The notes under the pieces: model-generated
What the model saw: the letters and a program-made list of their open reading frames with translations, nothing else
What the model was told of the DNA's origin: nothing
Databases searched by the model: none
Position numbers and translations under genes: made by a program
Shown here: positions 13,598 through 24,220 of the stretch, one piece after another
Layout of the letters: every line of letters starts with the position of its first letter
Position numbering within the stretch: position 1 is the first letter of the stretch
Assembly: GCA_009761415.1 (NCBI GenBank)
Contig: QUOL01000009.1
Span: 620,001 to 684,000 of the forward strand
From: Sarcomyxa edulis
Lineage: Eukaryota; Basidiomycota; Agaricomycetes; Agaricales; Mycenaceae
Direction of reading: 5' to 3'
Length of the DNA: 64,000 nucleotides

Positions 13598-16500
13598 CTA
13601 ATACCCGCCTTGCGAGCTAACAGCCTGTTGCTGGTGCTGCAACGACGGAGAGGGCATAGTCATGATCATAGGAGATGATTGCGACTGTGCTGCTGACGGA
13701 CTGTGTTGAAGGAGAGGCGACATCGAATGCTGGACTTGACCCTGACCTCCCCGTATGCCGTTCGTAGAAGGCGTACGGACAGGAGCAGGAATGGTGTGAA
13801 CAGAGCTCGGGCTCGACGCCATGGAGCAATCCATACCCCCGACTCCGACTCCTACACCATTAACAGACGGTACCCGCTGCATGTTGTTATTGCCGTTATT
13901 AATATTATTATTTGGAGAGGTCGTCCACTGCATCTGTCGTGTCGTTGGGAGTTTAAGGGTCATATTTGATCCAGCTTGTGCAGCAGCCAACTGGAGGTTA
14001 AAATTCGCGTTGGCGGCGCTGCTGTTCGGAGACACGTGCATGCTGTATGACGTAGGTATGCGTCCTAATGCGTTTATATTCTGGAGGGGATGCAGGTCTT
14101 GCCCAGGGACCATGTTGGCGAAAGCTGTCTTCAAGTTCTGCATTTGTTGAATACTGAGAGTCGGGTTCGCATGGTGTGGTTGCGGATGAGGATACTGGAC
14201 GTTGCTCGAGACGGGAAAGCCGTTTAACATCGTGGCATGAGGATAGCCAGTATTCGGGACGAGATGGTGTTGATTCTGCGATTTCGGGCGCGTAGGGGCG
14301 TTCATGTCGTTAGCTGCTAACGAGACATTGTCTACGGAATGACTCGGCACTACTCCGTTACTGTTCATCGGGGAATTGGAATGAATCTCGGCCTTGACGT
14401 CGACGTGAGGCATGTTAATAGCACCGCGAGTCACCCCGTTTGCGTTGTTGAGAATAGGCTGCTGGGCGTGAGCATGAGGAGGGGACGAATGAGGGGGACT
14501 ACTGTGCTGCATACTCGCTACTGAAGGAGGTCGCATGCCGCCATTGGCCGAAATGCGCATTTGAGGAACCATCGGTGGATTCATCTTCTTCATCTGCGTT
14601 TGCATCGAGATAGGAGTACCACTATTCGGGGCCATTCCGCCAGCTTGTTGCTGCTGCTGGTGATGTTGCTGGAGCTGTTGTTGCTGTTGTTGCTGCAAGT
14701 GCTGAGCCACCTGTGATATCATAGCTTGACCACCAGATGCGTAAACGCGGGGCGGCGCTCGGATCTGGTGTGGACCCAGTCGGAACGGAATGATAGGTTG
14801 ATGGCGTCCATCAGCGGATGCCACGATTAGCGTAGGATCATTCATGAGGCTTTGCAGGTCTGACTCTCGAAAGAGCGACATGTTATGATACAGATATCTA
14901 AAATAACAGTTAGTTGGTGCCAAACCCGGATGCGAATTCAAAATGACTGACTGTGGATCATAGTCGTCGATCAGAACCCGATCTTGCTCCTCCGAACCAT
15001 GGGGTCCGATAGCTGGTTCGTCGTCCAGATCATACCTCCACCTCTCAAGTAAACGTGCACGTCTCTCGGTGTCAGAGACAGAATCATCGTCCGCGCCTGG
15101 GTTCCGCAGAGTATCGGATCGTCCAAGCTTGTGAGGGTGGGCAGGACGTCGATCGATGATCCTGCGACCACCCCGACCTATGCGTACACGAACTGCCCGA
15201 GGTTCAGATATTTGTTCACGTTCTCCTGGAGGAGATGCGATCGGTGAAGACGAAGATGAAGCCGACGAAGACGATGAAGACGACGGAGGTGGTGATATAC
15301 CCGGAGGACTGATATATTTGAAGCAACGCGACGCATATGGAACGAGCGGGTTTTGATAAGGATACTAGACCAGGATATAAACGTCAGTTGGGAATAGAAA
15401 AAAATATCATACGAGAACATACGTCGACATGATCTTCCCAATGATGATCGCTTTCCTTCTGTCTCATCATATCGTTCTCGATTTTGGCTTGAATCAACGC
15501 AAGACGCTCCTTCGGCTTGATCGCCACATCCAGTACAGGCGTGTTCTGATCGTTGTGCGGCCGCAGCTTGAGCGGTAGACGACTGGGATCAAAGAAAGCG
15601 CGTTAGACCAGATATGTAAGCAAAGGAGTGTTACGCACGATTCGACTTTTGGCCTCTTCGGGACCCTCTCCTTATCAAAGAGCAGCTCATCATCAACCTT
15701 CTCTCCCATACCTGGAAGTGTTTTCTTGATTTCGACGAGAGCAAGTCGTTTTTCCCACACGCTCTGCCCATCCTGCGCGGTTTCTTTCTTCACAGTTTCT
15801 CGAACGAAGACGGTTTTAGCAAGATCGAGAGCGAGAGAAAGCTCTTGCTGCAGACGAATGAGCTTGTCGGAAGATGTGGCCTGTGCGCGCGTTTTACGGG
15901 TGGCCTTGATTTCTCGCCTTCGGAAGCAAATGTAAGACTCATTGAGGGTATCGGTTTCATCACCCTATAATTGAAAATGAAATCAGCGTGTGGCCGAGAT
16001 GCGGAGTTGAGCGCTCGACTTACATTCAGGGTGGGTATGATTCGATGTCCACCTCGTTCTAGACGCCGTTGTTTCCAATATGGATAAACGACACGAGCAA
16101 TACGAGCGAGATGTACAGGAGCTGGGATCCATGCTGGACGGGTGAACGCGGCAAACATCGGCGGTCTCAAATCAGACATGAATGTATCTTGATAGTCAGA
16201 ATAGGCAGGAAACGCCATGCCCGTCTCAAGACTCTATATTATAACATGCTGTATCAGTAACATGAGTGGAGACCGTGACAGTGTATCAGCGACGAACGTG
16301 ATGCAGATATTCCGTTTTTTCATGAGTAACTTTCTCGAACAAACCCATCACCAGTTCGAATTCATCTTCAGACATGACCACAGGCGGCGCAGTTTCGGGA
16401 TCCTTGCCCTTGGATTTCGCACTTCGCGTGGATGAACCACGGGTGCCAGTACCAGATGCCGAGACGGCCCCTTGAGCACTCGTACCTTCGCCTCGTGCCT

Positions 16501-17116
16501 CTTCGTTGTTCTTGTCAAACCACTCCTTGTCGCGCTCATCCATATAATATGTGAACCCATCTGCGAGTGCGTTCGCGATACATTCCTCCACAGTATCGGA
16601 GGTCCTGATGTATGTGGCTGGATCTGTCCATCTTCCTGGAGGATACAATTCTTCATAGTTCGCGACGATACCCGTCGAATCCGGCGTCGGAATGAAGGCA
16701 GCGGGTGCCGACTCTGTCTTATCGGCTCCGGCATTACCTCGAGTAGGACGCTGGGATGATGCACTATTGCGCTGAGATGCAGCAGACAAGACTGCCAAAA
16801 GATGGTGTTCCTAAAAAGGAATGCTGAGTCAGCAATCCGCGGATTTTGATCGAGAGCCACCAGCCAATGAAAAAATGCCACGTAGGGCAACGACAAAAAG
16901 GCCATTCCTGCAGCGAAAAGAGGGCCAACGACGAGCAAAAAAACACACCTGAGCATCCTCCTGGTCAATGCCAGCTGTGGCAGCTGCGAGATCTGGGTTG
17001 TAGGGTTCAATAATATCGTCATCGAGAGATCCATAAACAATTTTGATTCTGGATTTGTTTGTGAGGCGATTTCTGTTCCTGAGAGCTGAGGGAAGTGGGA
17101 TATGTTTTTGGGGCAT
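13598..17116 (-). CDS. EPL1: Enhancer of polycomb-like protein, NuA4 histone acetyltransferase subunit
   Basis: Epl1 is the scaffold that binds the Esa1 acetyltransferase in NuA4/piccolo NuA4 and docks it on nucleosomes. Seven exons (17116-16949, 16810-16298, 16233-16024, 15964-15639, 15582-15423, 15364-14952, 14897-13598) give 1029 codons plus stop. The EPcA region starts right after the Met: RNRNRLTNKSRIKIVYG, then GIDQEDAQEHHLLAVLSAAS. Further on are NYEELYPPGRW, YYMDERDKEWFDKNN, MAFPAYSDYQDTF, a basic stretch WKQRRLERGGHRIIPTLN, and SYICFRRREIKATRKTR. The C-terminal third is low complexity: a Ser run near 15240-15290, poly-Gln near 14640-14700, and Asn/Pro/Met-rich sequence. This part is longer than in yeast Epl1 (832 aa), as in other basidiomycetes. 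The ATG at 17116 begins the conserved N terminus. Confidence 0.93.
14643..14697 (-). repeat. CAG/CAA-type trinucleotide tract encoding poly-Gln in EPL1
   Basis: Read on the minus strand the tract is a run of CAG and CAA codons with a few His, Leu and Gln interruptions, encoding about 15 Gln. It lies inside the EPL1 coding sequence and keeps the frame. Such tracts often vary in length between strains. Confidence 0.85.
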
Positions 17117-17403
17117 GTCATGGAGTAGGCAGGAGGGGAAGAAGATGGAGAATAAAAGTTTTGCTGGGGAGGGGGAGGGGCTGTGGATTGTCGTCGGGGG
17201 GCGGGCAACGTCGGCAGGTGCGGCGTGGGTCAAGGGCGTGCGGGAAAAATCGCCGGCCCGACACATTAAATGGGCGAATTCTGACTAATAATCACGGGCT
17301 AGGCCGGTATTTGGCACGTAAACAAGCACAGCCGGCCAGTACCAGGCCGGGCTCTTGCCGGGTACCCCTGCGGAGGTCAGTAGCTGTCAGTGTCTACTAC
17401 GGT

Positions 17404-17411
17404 CTTATATA
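17404..17411 (-). promoter_or_regulatory. TATA-like box upstream of EPL1
   Basis: The minus strand reads TATATAAG about 290 bp before the EPL1 ATG. It could serve EPL1 with a moderately long 5' UTR. It also lies just downstream of the spliced locus at 17.5-18.5 kb, which supports treating that locus as separate from EPL1. Confidence 0.35.
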
Positions 17412-17489
17412 CGTTTATTCACACTGCTCGCGAGTGGCTGTCGGTGGTGTTAACTTGCAATAGAGAGGTAGAGAGGGAAAGAGAAATAC

Positions 17490-18480
17490 CTGAGATTCCC
17501 ATCAACAATTGTCATTTCATAATGTACGACAAGCTCTAACATGGAAGATGCTTTGAGCACATCGACGTTGACATAAAAATGTGACAACGTACATCTGCAA
17601 AAGAGTATAAGTGCCTGTGAAAGCGTCGATACGTCAAGCTTACCTTACGACGGGTCCGATCAATCCAGGCGCTGTGCGAGACAGATAAGACGACGATGGG
17701 GAGAAGGAGGGAGGAACAACTTGCCTGTTATACACGAGCCACAGAGTTTATCGTCAAAGAGCGCATCCCTCGATGCTGGTCATGACGAAGGCTATCAGAG
17801 GGAGCCGTGGAAATTGTGAGCATCCCGGACTCAGATCGAGACAATCCACAATTCTATCCCTGAGATGAGACTGTGTAACGTGTGAGCGAAAAGGTTAAAA
17901 AAGTGCTTGCTACGAAAACTTACCGGGAGGCAACGAAAGAATGGGAGAAAGGAACAAGTTCGGACAAAAACAACGCAATTTTGAAAAAATCACTGAAAGA
18001 AAATTGCGTGAGTCCCGAGTGAAGTGAAGGACAATCGTTGGACTGTGGAAAAGAGAGATACTCACCTATTGATACACGATGTAGTTGTGTGAAACATTGT
18101 TTATACAGATGCTGAAACGTGAGGGAGAGTTGAGACCGTGGTTGCCCACGACGACGAAGGGTGAAGACTTACCTGCGAATGCCCGACACACATGCTAGAT
18201 TCCAAGAAAGCGCTGAGAGCAGCACAACGCACTCGAATCATCTGCAACGCAGACTGTTATCGTGGAACCCACCCACAACATGCTATCGCCACCAAGGGGG
18301 CATTGCGGGAGTCCGAGCACCACAATGGAAAACCACTGAGATACAGCTTGTTAAATCTTTAAAGTAAATCAGACAGGTCCAACAAAGACTTGAGAGTGCA
18401 AACAAGTTAGGTAGGCTAACGGGTCAAGACACAGCCCATCTACACCCCCCAAAAGACACTACGAAGCAATAGGACTTACC
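17490..18480 (-). ncRNA. Putative multi-intron transcript without a long reading frame
   Basis: The minus strand shows a regular chain of strong splice signals. Exon-like blocks end at donors near 18480, 18173, 18066, 17924, 17725, 17644 and 17490 (mostly GTAAGT or GTGAGT; the one at 17725 is GCAAGT). Acceptors preceded by pyrimidines lie near 18111, 17992, 17870, 17671 and 17594. The implied internal exons are 46, 69, 146, 28 and 105 nt, with introns of about 50-75 nt. Joined, they have stops in all frames; the longest frame I could build is about 50 codons. It may be a spliced long non-coding RNA, a multi-intron 5' leader of EPL1 (which follows on the same strand), or a decayed gene. No snoRNA boxes were found in the introns. 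Transcription has not been shown. Confidence 0.4.
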
Positions 18481-19061
18481 GACATGGATGGTGCTAAAAA
18501 AGTGCAGCTATAGCTCGACCTTCTGAATACATGAAGAGTAGGATGAGCGTAGATGGGGTCAAGGATGTCGGAGGTTGGGTGTGTGATAAGTCCTTGTGTG
18601 GATTCGTTGTGCGCGGAAGCACTGAGGTGAAGGCAATCGGAAGCAGGGGACCGAGGTCTTCAGCCACACGTGCTCGGGATTTGCCGACGAACTCTATTTT
18701 CGACCTCAACTGAAAAAGTGAAAATCTGTGAAAATCGTTCAAGTCGTCAACAATATTAATGTTCCTGGGTATTGTGGGCTGGGGTTTTGTTAGACTTGTC
18801 GAGGTTCAATTCATCAATGAGATATAGGAGCTTCCTCTCTCCTAACACGAGAGGCTCATTCTGAGGTATGTTCCAGACGAAAAAAAAACGGGAAATCGTA
18901 TATTTTCAAATTTTCCTGCCCCACAAGTCTAGAGTGTATAATAATTCTGGCGAAAGCACTAGCATACCTCCTCCTCGTACCTCGCGAGAAAAAAGATCCC
19001 TCATTAGTGATGAGAACGGATTGGCTGAACCAGAAGGACAAAATTGTACGGGCCATACTTT
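18481..19061. other. Spacer between the putative spliced transcript and the SDR gene
   Basis: About 580 bp. A minus-strand frame of up to 82 codons (18742-18494) ends just before the first strong donor of the neighbouring transcript and could be an upstream frame of it. It resembles nothing known to me. The rest is AT-rich and fits the SDR 3' UTR. Confidence 0.3.
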
Positions 19062-20365
19062 TCAATAAGCACTCGGGGCCATACCACCATCCGCACCAAT
19101 AATCTGGGGTTACCATACCGTTTCAATGGGATGATAGAGCAGCTACAGGACAAGACGTACCTTGTTCGTCATATAAGCGTTGGTAACCAGCAACTCGACC
19201 ACAGAGGCAATTTCCTCTGGAAGTCCGAAGCGATTGACTGGGATTTTTTTCTATCGGACGACATCAGCACTACATCCAGACGTGGAACATCGATTTTCAA
19301 GAGAGAGTACGGCGGGCGGCTTACAAGAAGTCTCTCGCCTGGGTTGGAAAACATCGACGTTTCTGAGATCGGCGATAACATCAGCGATCAGGTTGTACAA
19401 AGTAGGAGTTAATATGAATGATTATCGAGACTCACGGATGATTAGAGCAGGGGCGACGGCATTGCACGTCTGTTTGTCGATGCTGACCCGTCATACCAAT
19501 TAACCCAATGAAGACGCCTGGAAACACGTACAATTCCATCCTTAGCATAACGCCCTGCGATCCAGTGGAGGAGCCCATGAAGAGCCGACTTGGAAGAGGC
19601 GTAATGAGGTCCGATGACTCCTCCGGTTCCTATAAATGAGACGGTGTCAATGCATTCTGCGGCGCTATCGTTCTAAAAGGGACAAACCTGCTGCGACGCT
19701 GTATATACATCGCGGTTATTATTGGTGCATGATGTCAGTCTATATGAATAATTAATACTTACCTGGAACAAAAAACGACGCGGCCGTATTTCTGTTGTTC
19801 CATGTGAGGGATGCAAAGTTGCGTAAGCTGTCCAAGGAAGGTAAAGACCGGATGGACAGCTTGAGCGTTGTGTTAGAGATCTTCCAGCTTATTGATATTC
19901 ACCAGATACGAAGACGCAGTATTGGTTCTCCAAGTGGCCTCGAAGTCTTCAACGCTCACGTCCTCAATGTTACCCTCAGGGCCGACTGTCTTCGTAGTGA
20001 CGCCACTGTTATTGAACAAGATGTCTGGGTGCCCAAGCTCAGCGACAACAGCGGAGTGAAGTGCACGAACGCCGGGATAATCAGACAGGTCGGCTTGAAA
20101 GGCGGCTGCATGAACATTCCCGGATCCCAAAGACTTGATCTCGGACACTAATGCAATAGCCGTTTCCTTCGCTGTATTATAATGGACCGCGATTGAGCAG
20201 CCACGTCGAGCAAGGGCTAGCGCCGTTGCTTTCCCGATCCCGCCTCTGAGAAGTCCATCAGATCCCATATTGCGGTAATGCCTGGCGATGATGGAGATCA
20301 ACGTACGTGCAACCGGTGATGAGCGCAAGCTTTCCATCAAGACTGGAGAACTGTGATTCGGACAT
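19062..20365 (-). CDS. Short-chain dehydrogenase/reductase (classical SDR, FabG-like)
   Basis: This is an NAD(P)(H)-dependent oxidoreductase with a Rossmann fold. Nine exons (20365-20307, 20245-19903, 19827-19763, 19698-19688, 19629-19532, 19469-19436, 19362-19325, 19250-19161, 19103-19062) give exactly 259 codons plus stop, a standard SDR length. The cofactor loop is ITGCTGGIGKATA, built across the first intron. It is followed by ILFNNSG (the NNxG motif), the catalytic Ser region RVVFCSSVAAG, and the catalytic YxxxK in HYASSKSAL. After this come AVAPALI, RFGLPEEIASVVELLV and a C-terminal IIGADGGMAPSAY. Exon 4 is an 11-nt microexon that carries the codons just after the catalytic Ser segment. 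It resembles 3-oxoacyl-ACP reductases, but the substrate cannot be deduced. The active site is intact. Confidence 0.9.
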
Positions 20366-21293
20366 GGTAGACTTCCGTGTTGTCTAGCTGCAGCACTGGC
20401 TGGGCGTGTTGGTGAGAGACTAAGAGGATCACTGTTCCCTAGATCCAGGGCCCGGAGGTAGTCCGAGCCTGAGGGTGAAACCGGTCGATATTTCTGACAG
20501 CGAGCCTAAAATAATCTGATCATGAAATCATGGTCAAATCATCAGGAAGAGATGGGACCCATGATGAAGCCACTTCGAACCCGGTGGTCGTGAGACACGA
20601 CATCCATTTGAATTTTGTGAATATAGCGCTCGCCAGTGGATTTCTCACTGACCGTGGAGAGTGGGTACAAATAACCATACTCGACGCCGATATGGCCATG
20701 GGTGCTTCGTATGCGTATTCTAGTATTCTCGTCGTAGGCTTCCTCGAAGAAGCGATAACCCCGCAGTCGAGTTCGTTCAGGAACAGGGGGATCCACAACG
20801 AGAGGAATATATGGGTAGACCGGGAGGACACATGGAATGATGGTACGAGACTGGTGGCAACTCGACTCGACTGGCAGGTGGAGCCTAGACAGCGGATGCA
20901 AACATGAAGATAAGCTTACACAGGCTTAGAGACTCTTAGACAGTCCCGCCTGATAGAAGCGCAGGCTGGCCACTGGATTGACTAGTCGATCGTTTCATGG
21001 AAGATACAGTCCAATGAGTAGCGAGGGGTGAGCAGGAGGATAAACGAACTAAAAAAATGGATGTAAAAAAAAGAGAAATAGTTCTGCCTGCCACGCGGCC
21101 GAAAACCAAATCCAGCGGAAGATCTCGATTTTCATGTGAACTTTTGATATCTTTCACCGATGTACGCCAAAGAAATATATGGGGATGATCCAATATCTCC
21201 TCTTATCTTCCCCCTTCCTTCTGGAGGAGTTTTTACTCTCTTTTTAACCTTGCTTTTCTAGCTACCTCTCCGTTCTTTCCCCATACTGTTAAT
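20366..21293. other. Divergent intergenic region, 928 bp, with one coding-like fragment
   Basis: This lies between the SDR start and the AzgA start. The minus strand holds an open frame (20901-20542), listed separately. The remainder includes pyrimidine-rich sequence near 21200-21260, just upstream of AzgA, a common promoter feature in fungi. Confidence 0.4.
20542..20901 (-). other. Coding-like open frame of about 119 codons, no ATG near its start
   Basis: The frame lacks an early ATG and has no recognised domain, yet its composition looks like real protein (for example RGYRFFEEAYDENT and HGHIGVEYGYLYPL). It could be an exon of an unrecognised gene or a gene remnant. The opposite strand is also open over most of the same stretch, which lowers confidence. 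Confidence 0.2.
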
Positions 21294-23845
21294 ATGGTTC
21301 ACTTCATCGATATGTTGAACGCCCGCGTATGTTCTTTACCCTTTCTGACCGATCTAGTCTTGATTTTCTTGCGAAATAGGTGGCTGATTCATTCGTTGGG
21401 AGGTGGTTCAGGCTTGAAGGATGCGGTCATCCGAAAGAGCGTATAGGGTCGAGGTTCACAGTGAGTGCCACTCATGACAGTCGTTCTGAGAGTCCTAACT
21501 CTCTTGCCATCATAGACCGAGATCCGTGCGGGCTTGACAACATGGGTGAGCATCATAAAAAACTGCCTGCAACGTTCCACTAATCCGTGTGGTAGGCCGC
21601 AATGGCGTATATCGTGTGTAGTGTTCCTCGATCATCTACATCAATCTTCTCTGACAACCACATAGATCTCGGTCAATGCGTCTATTCTATCGGATTCAGG
21701 AGGACCTTGTGTATGCCCCACAAACGACACTTGTGACAACGACGATGTCTACATGGCCTGTGTCAACGAAGTCCGCGTCGACCTTATCACCACCACTGCA
21801 GCCATCTCTGCTCTAGCTTCCGGTCTCATGGGTTTATTAGCCAACTTGCCCGTAGGCATGGCGCCCGGTTTAGGTCTAAATGCATATGTATGTTCTGCTT
21901 GCACCATCTGAATAAGACTGAAGATCTGACATTTTTATCATAGTTCGCATACTCTGTTGTGGGATACCACGGCAGCGGTATTATCACTTACAGAGAGGCT
22001 CTCGCAGCGGTTTTCCTCGAAGGATGGGTCTTCTTTTTCCTCTCTCTTCTTGGACTTCGTCAATGGCTCGTCCGTATAATGCCTCAATCTCTCGTTCTCG
22101 CAGTTGGTGCTGGTATCGGTCTTTTCATCGCGTACGTTCTTCATCAACATGACTCTCCAATTAGTGCTGATGAAGCTTCTCGTTCGCAGATTCATTGGAT
22201 TATGTGAGCATGACCTTCCGTCGCCCGATACGTAGTCGTCTAACCTCCAACAGCCTCGACCGGACTTGGCGTCATTGGTGGTGACACCACGGATCTTGTC
22301 GGTCTCGGTGGCTGCAAAGCGGAAGATATGGACCCGGATCTTCCAGGATATTGTTTGCACGGTGTCCTACAGAGCCCAACCATGTGGATCGGTATCTTCC
22401 TTGGCGGGTTCGTCCTATCTGTCATTTTCAAAGTCGATTAGCGCTTACCACATGCTGTTATCGTCTATCTATCTAGAATTTTGACGGTGCTCCTCATGCT
22501 CTATCGAATCCGCGGCGCTATCCTGATCGGTATCTTCCTCACGTCCATCGTCTCCTGGCCCCGTCCGACCGCTGTCACCTATTTCCCTCATACGGCTGCC
22601 GGAGATGCCTTGTTCGATTATTTCAAAGAGGTCGTATCCTTCCATCCTCTCTCGAAGATTGGCAATGCTATTGATGTGAGTGTGGATTCGAGTCTTTCGT
22701 CACCAGCCTCCTGACTATGAGTCGCGTTTAGTACAACTATCGGTAAGAACACACCCACGCCGCGCCTTCTTGACACGCACTAAACAATATTCGCATTTTG
22801 TAGGAACGGTAGAGTGTGGTATGCGTTGATTACCTTCTTATACGTCGATATTCTCGGTACGTCGCTACTGCGCTCATACTGCACGATCAGACCCTTACCC
22901 TTCATACAGACACTACTGGGTATGCTCTTCATCTGCGCGCAATACGCAAATCTGACCGCTGTGATTCGACAGCACGTTGTATTCCATGGCCAAGTTCGCT
23001 GGCCTACGAGACCCTGTCACGCTTGATTTTGAGAACTCCACGATCGCGTACTGTGTCGACGCTTTCTCTATCAGCATGGGTGCCCTCATGGGTACGAGTC
23101 CTGTGACCGCTTTCATCGAGAGTGCGACCGGTATCAGTGGTACGTGACGTGTTGCCGTACCTATAAAATCTACCTGACCTTTCTTTCCAGAGGGTGGCAA
23201 GACGGGTATCACAGCCATGAGCACGGGTTTCGCCTTCTTCATCTCTGTCTTCTTCGCCCCGATTTTCGCGTCCATTCCATCCTGGGCTACGGGCGGTGCG
23301 CTGGTCATCGTCGGCTCTCTCATGATCCGCAAGTGAGTCCTTCGAGTCACCTTGTCCTTTCTTGGTATTGACGCAGCACGTAGCGTCCGCGAGATCAATT
23401 GGGATTACATCGGCGACGCCGTGCCCGCATTCCTGGTCGTGATCATCATTCCCCTATCTTACAACATCGCATACGGCGTCATCGCCGGTGTACTATCTTA
23501 CGTCCTCATAAACGGCATTCCGTTGCTTCTCAAGAAAATTTCAGGAGGACGCATCGTGCCTCCTAATTACGACGCTGCGGAAGAATGGGTCATCCCGCCA
23601 GGTGGAATCGTTCCACTTTGGATGTAAGTTCGAGTCCGAGTCTCAGACGTTTCCGAATTTGACCAATCTCTATTCAATGCAGCTTGAAAGTCCTCGGTCG
23701 TGCACCCCCCGCAGATAACGGCGATGAACTACGACATCACGGGAGGTCCATGTCGGTAGACACTGCGTCTCAAGATCACGTCGTCGGGAGTAAGAATCCA
23801 AGCATGACGGAATTCGAAAAGACTGTAGGGCCTGCCGCTATATGA
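21294..23845 (+). CDS. azgA: AzgA-type purine (adenine/guanine/hypoxanthine) permease
   Basis: This is a proton-linked importer of adenine, guanine and hypoxanthine in the plasma membrane (NCS2/AzgA family). Sixteen exons from ATG 21294 to TGA 23845 give 574 codons plus stop, the family length. Landmarks are the N-terminal RFTTEIRAGLTTWAAMAYII, SVNASILSDSGG, ANLPVGMAPGLGLNAYFAY, QSLVLAVGAGIGLFIAF, a domain of about 14 hydrophobic helices, DTTGTLYSMAKFAG, MGTSPVTAFIESATGI and WDYIGDAVPAFLVVI. Four internal exons are microexons: 18 nt (21596-21613), 14 nt (22190-22203), 11 nt (22732-22742) and 10 nt (22910-22919). Each restores both frame and conserved sequence; for example the 10-nt exon supplies the DTTG codons. 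The C terminus is a polar cytosolic tail. All key motifs are intact, so it is probably functional. Confidence 0.93.
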
Positions 23846-24220
23846 TACTTGAGGTTTGCCATCTACCTATGTTCCGAAAAATATTCCACACTATTCCTCC
23901 CTAGCCTGTACGACCGTGACGGTGCCCTCTAGTATAAAGCTTTGTACCTTGCTTCCATACATACTATACATACTCTGTAATCGTATGTTGGTTAAATACC
24001 CACTTTTCCTCACTCCACTTGAATGTAGGACGGTGTCATTAGCAAGTGCGAGTCCGTTCCGATCAATAGACCGCCGACGATCGACGCGTCCACAACTTTG
24101 ACTCGGAACTTACTGTACCTCCTATAGCTTCAGCTCTAATAGTAGCCCTTCCTCCCTCCTCTCATCCGCGTTTCTTCCGAAACCACGAGTTCTTGAGGAA
24201 ATCATTCAATCCGAGTCCCA
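23846..24220. other. Spacer between azgA and the J-protein gene
   Basis: 375 bp between two genes on the same strand. No coding frame is supported. It is presumably the azgA 3' UTR followed by the J-protein promoter; a CT-rich stretch (about 24145-24165) lies some 60 bp before the next ATG. Confidence 0.45.

Noticed and set aside
17490..18480. Introns of the non-coding locus as snoRNA hosts
   Set aside because: No C box (RTGATGA) with a matching D box (CTGA) and no H/ACA layout was found, and the introns of about 50-75 nt are too short for most box C/D RNAs plus processing signals.
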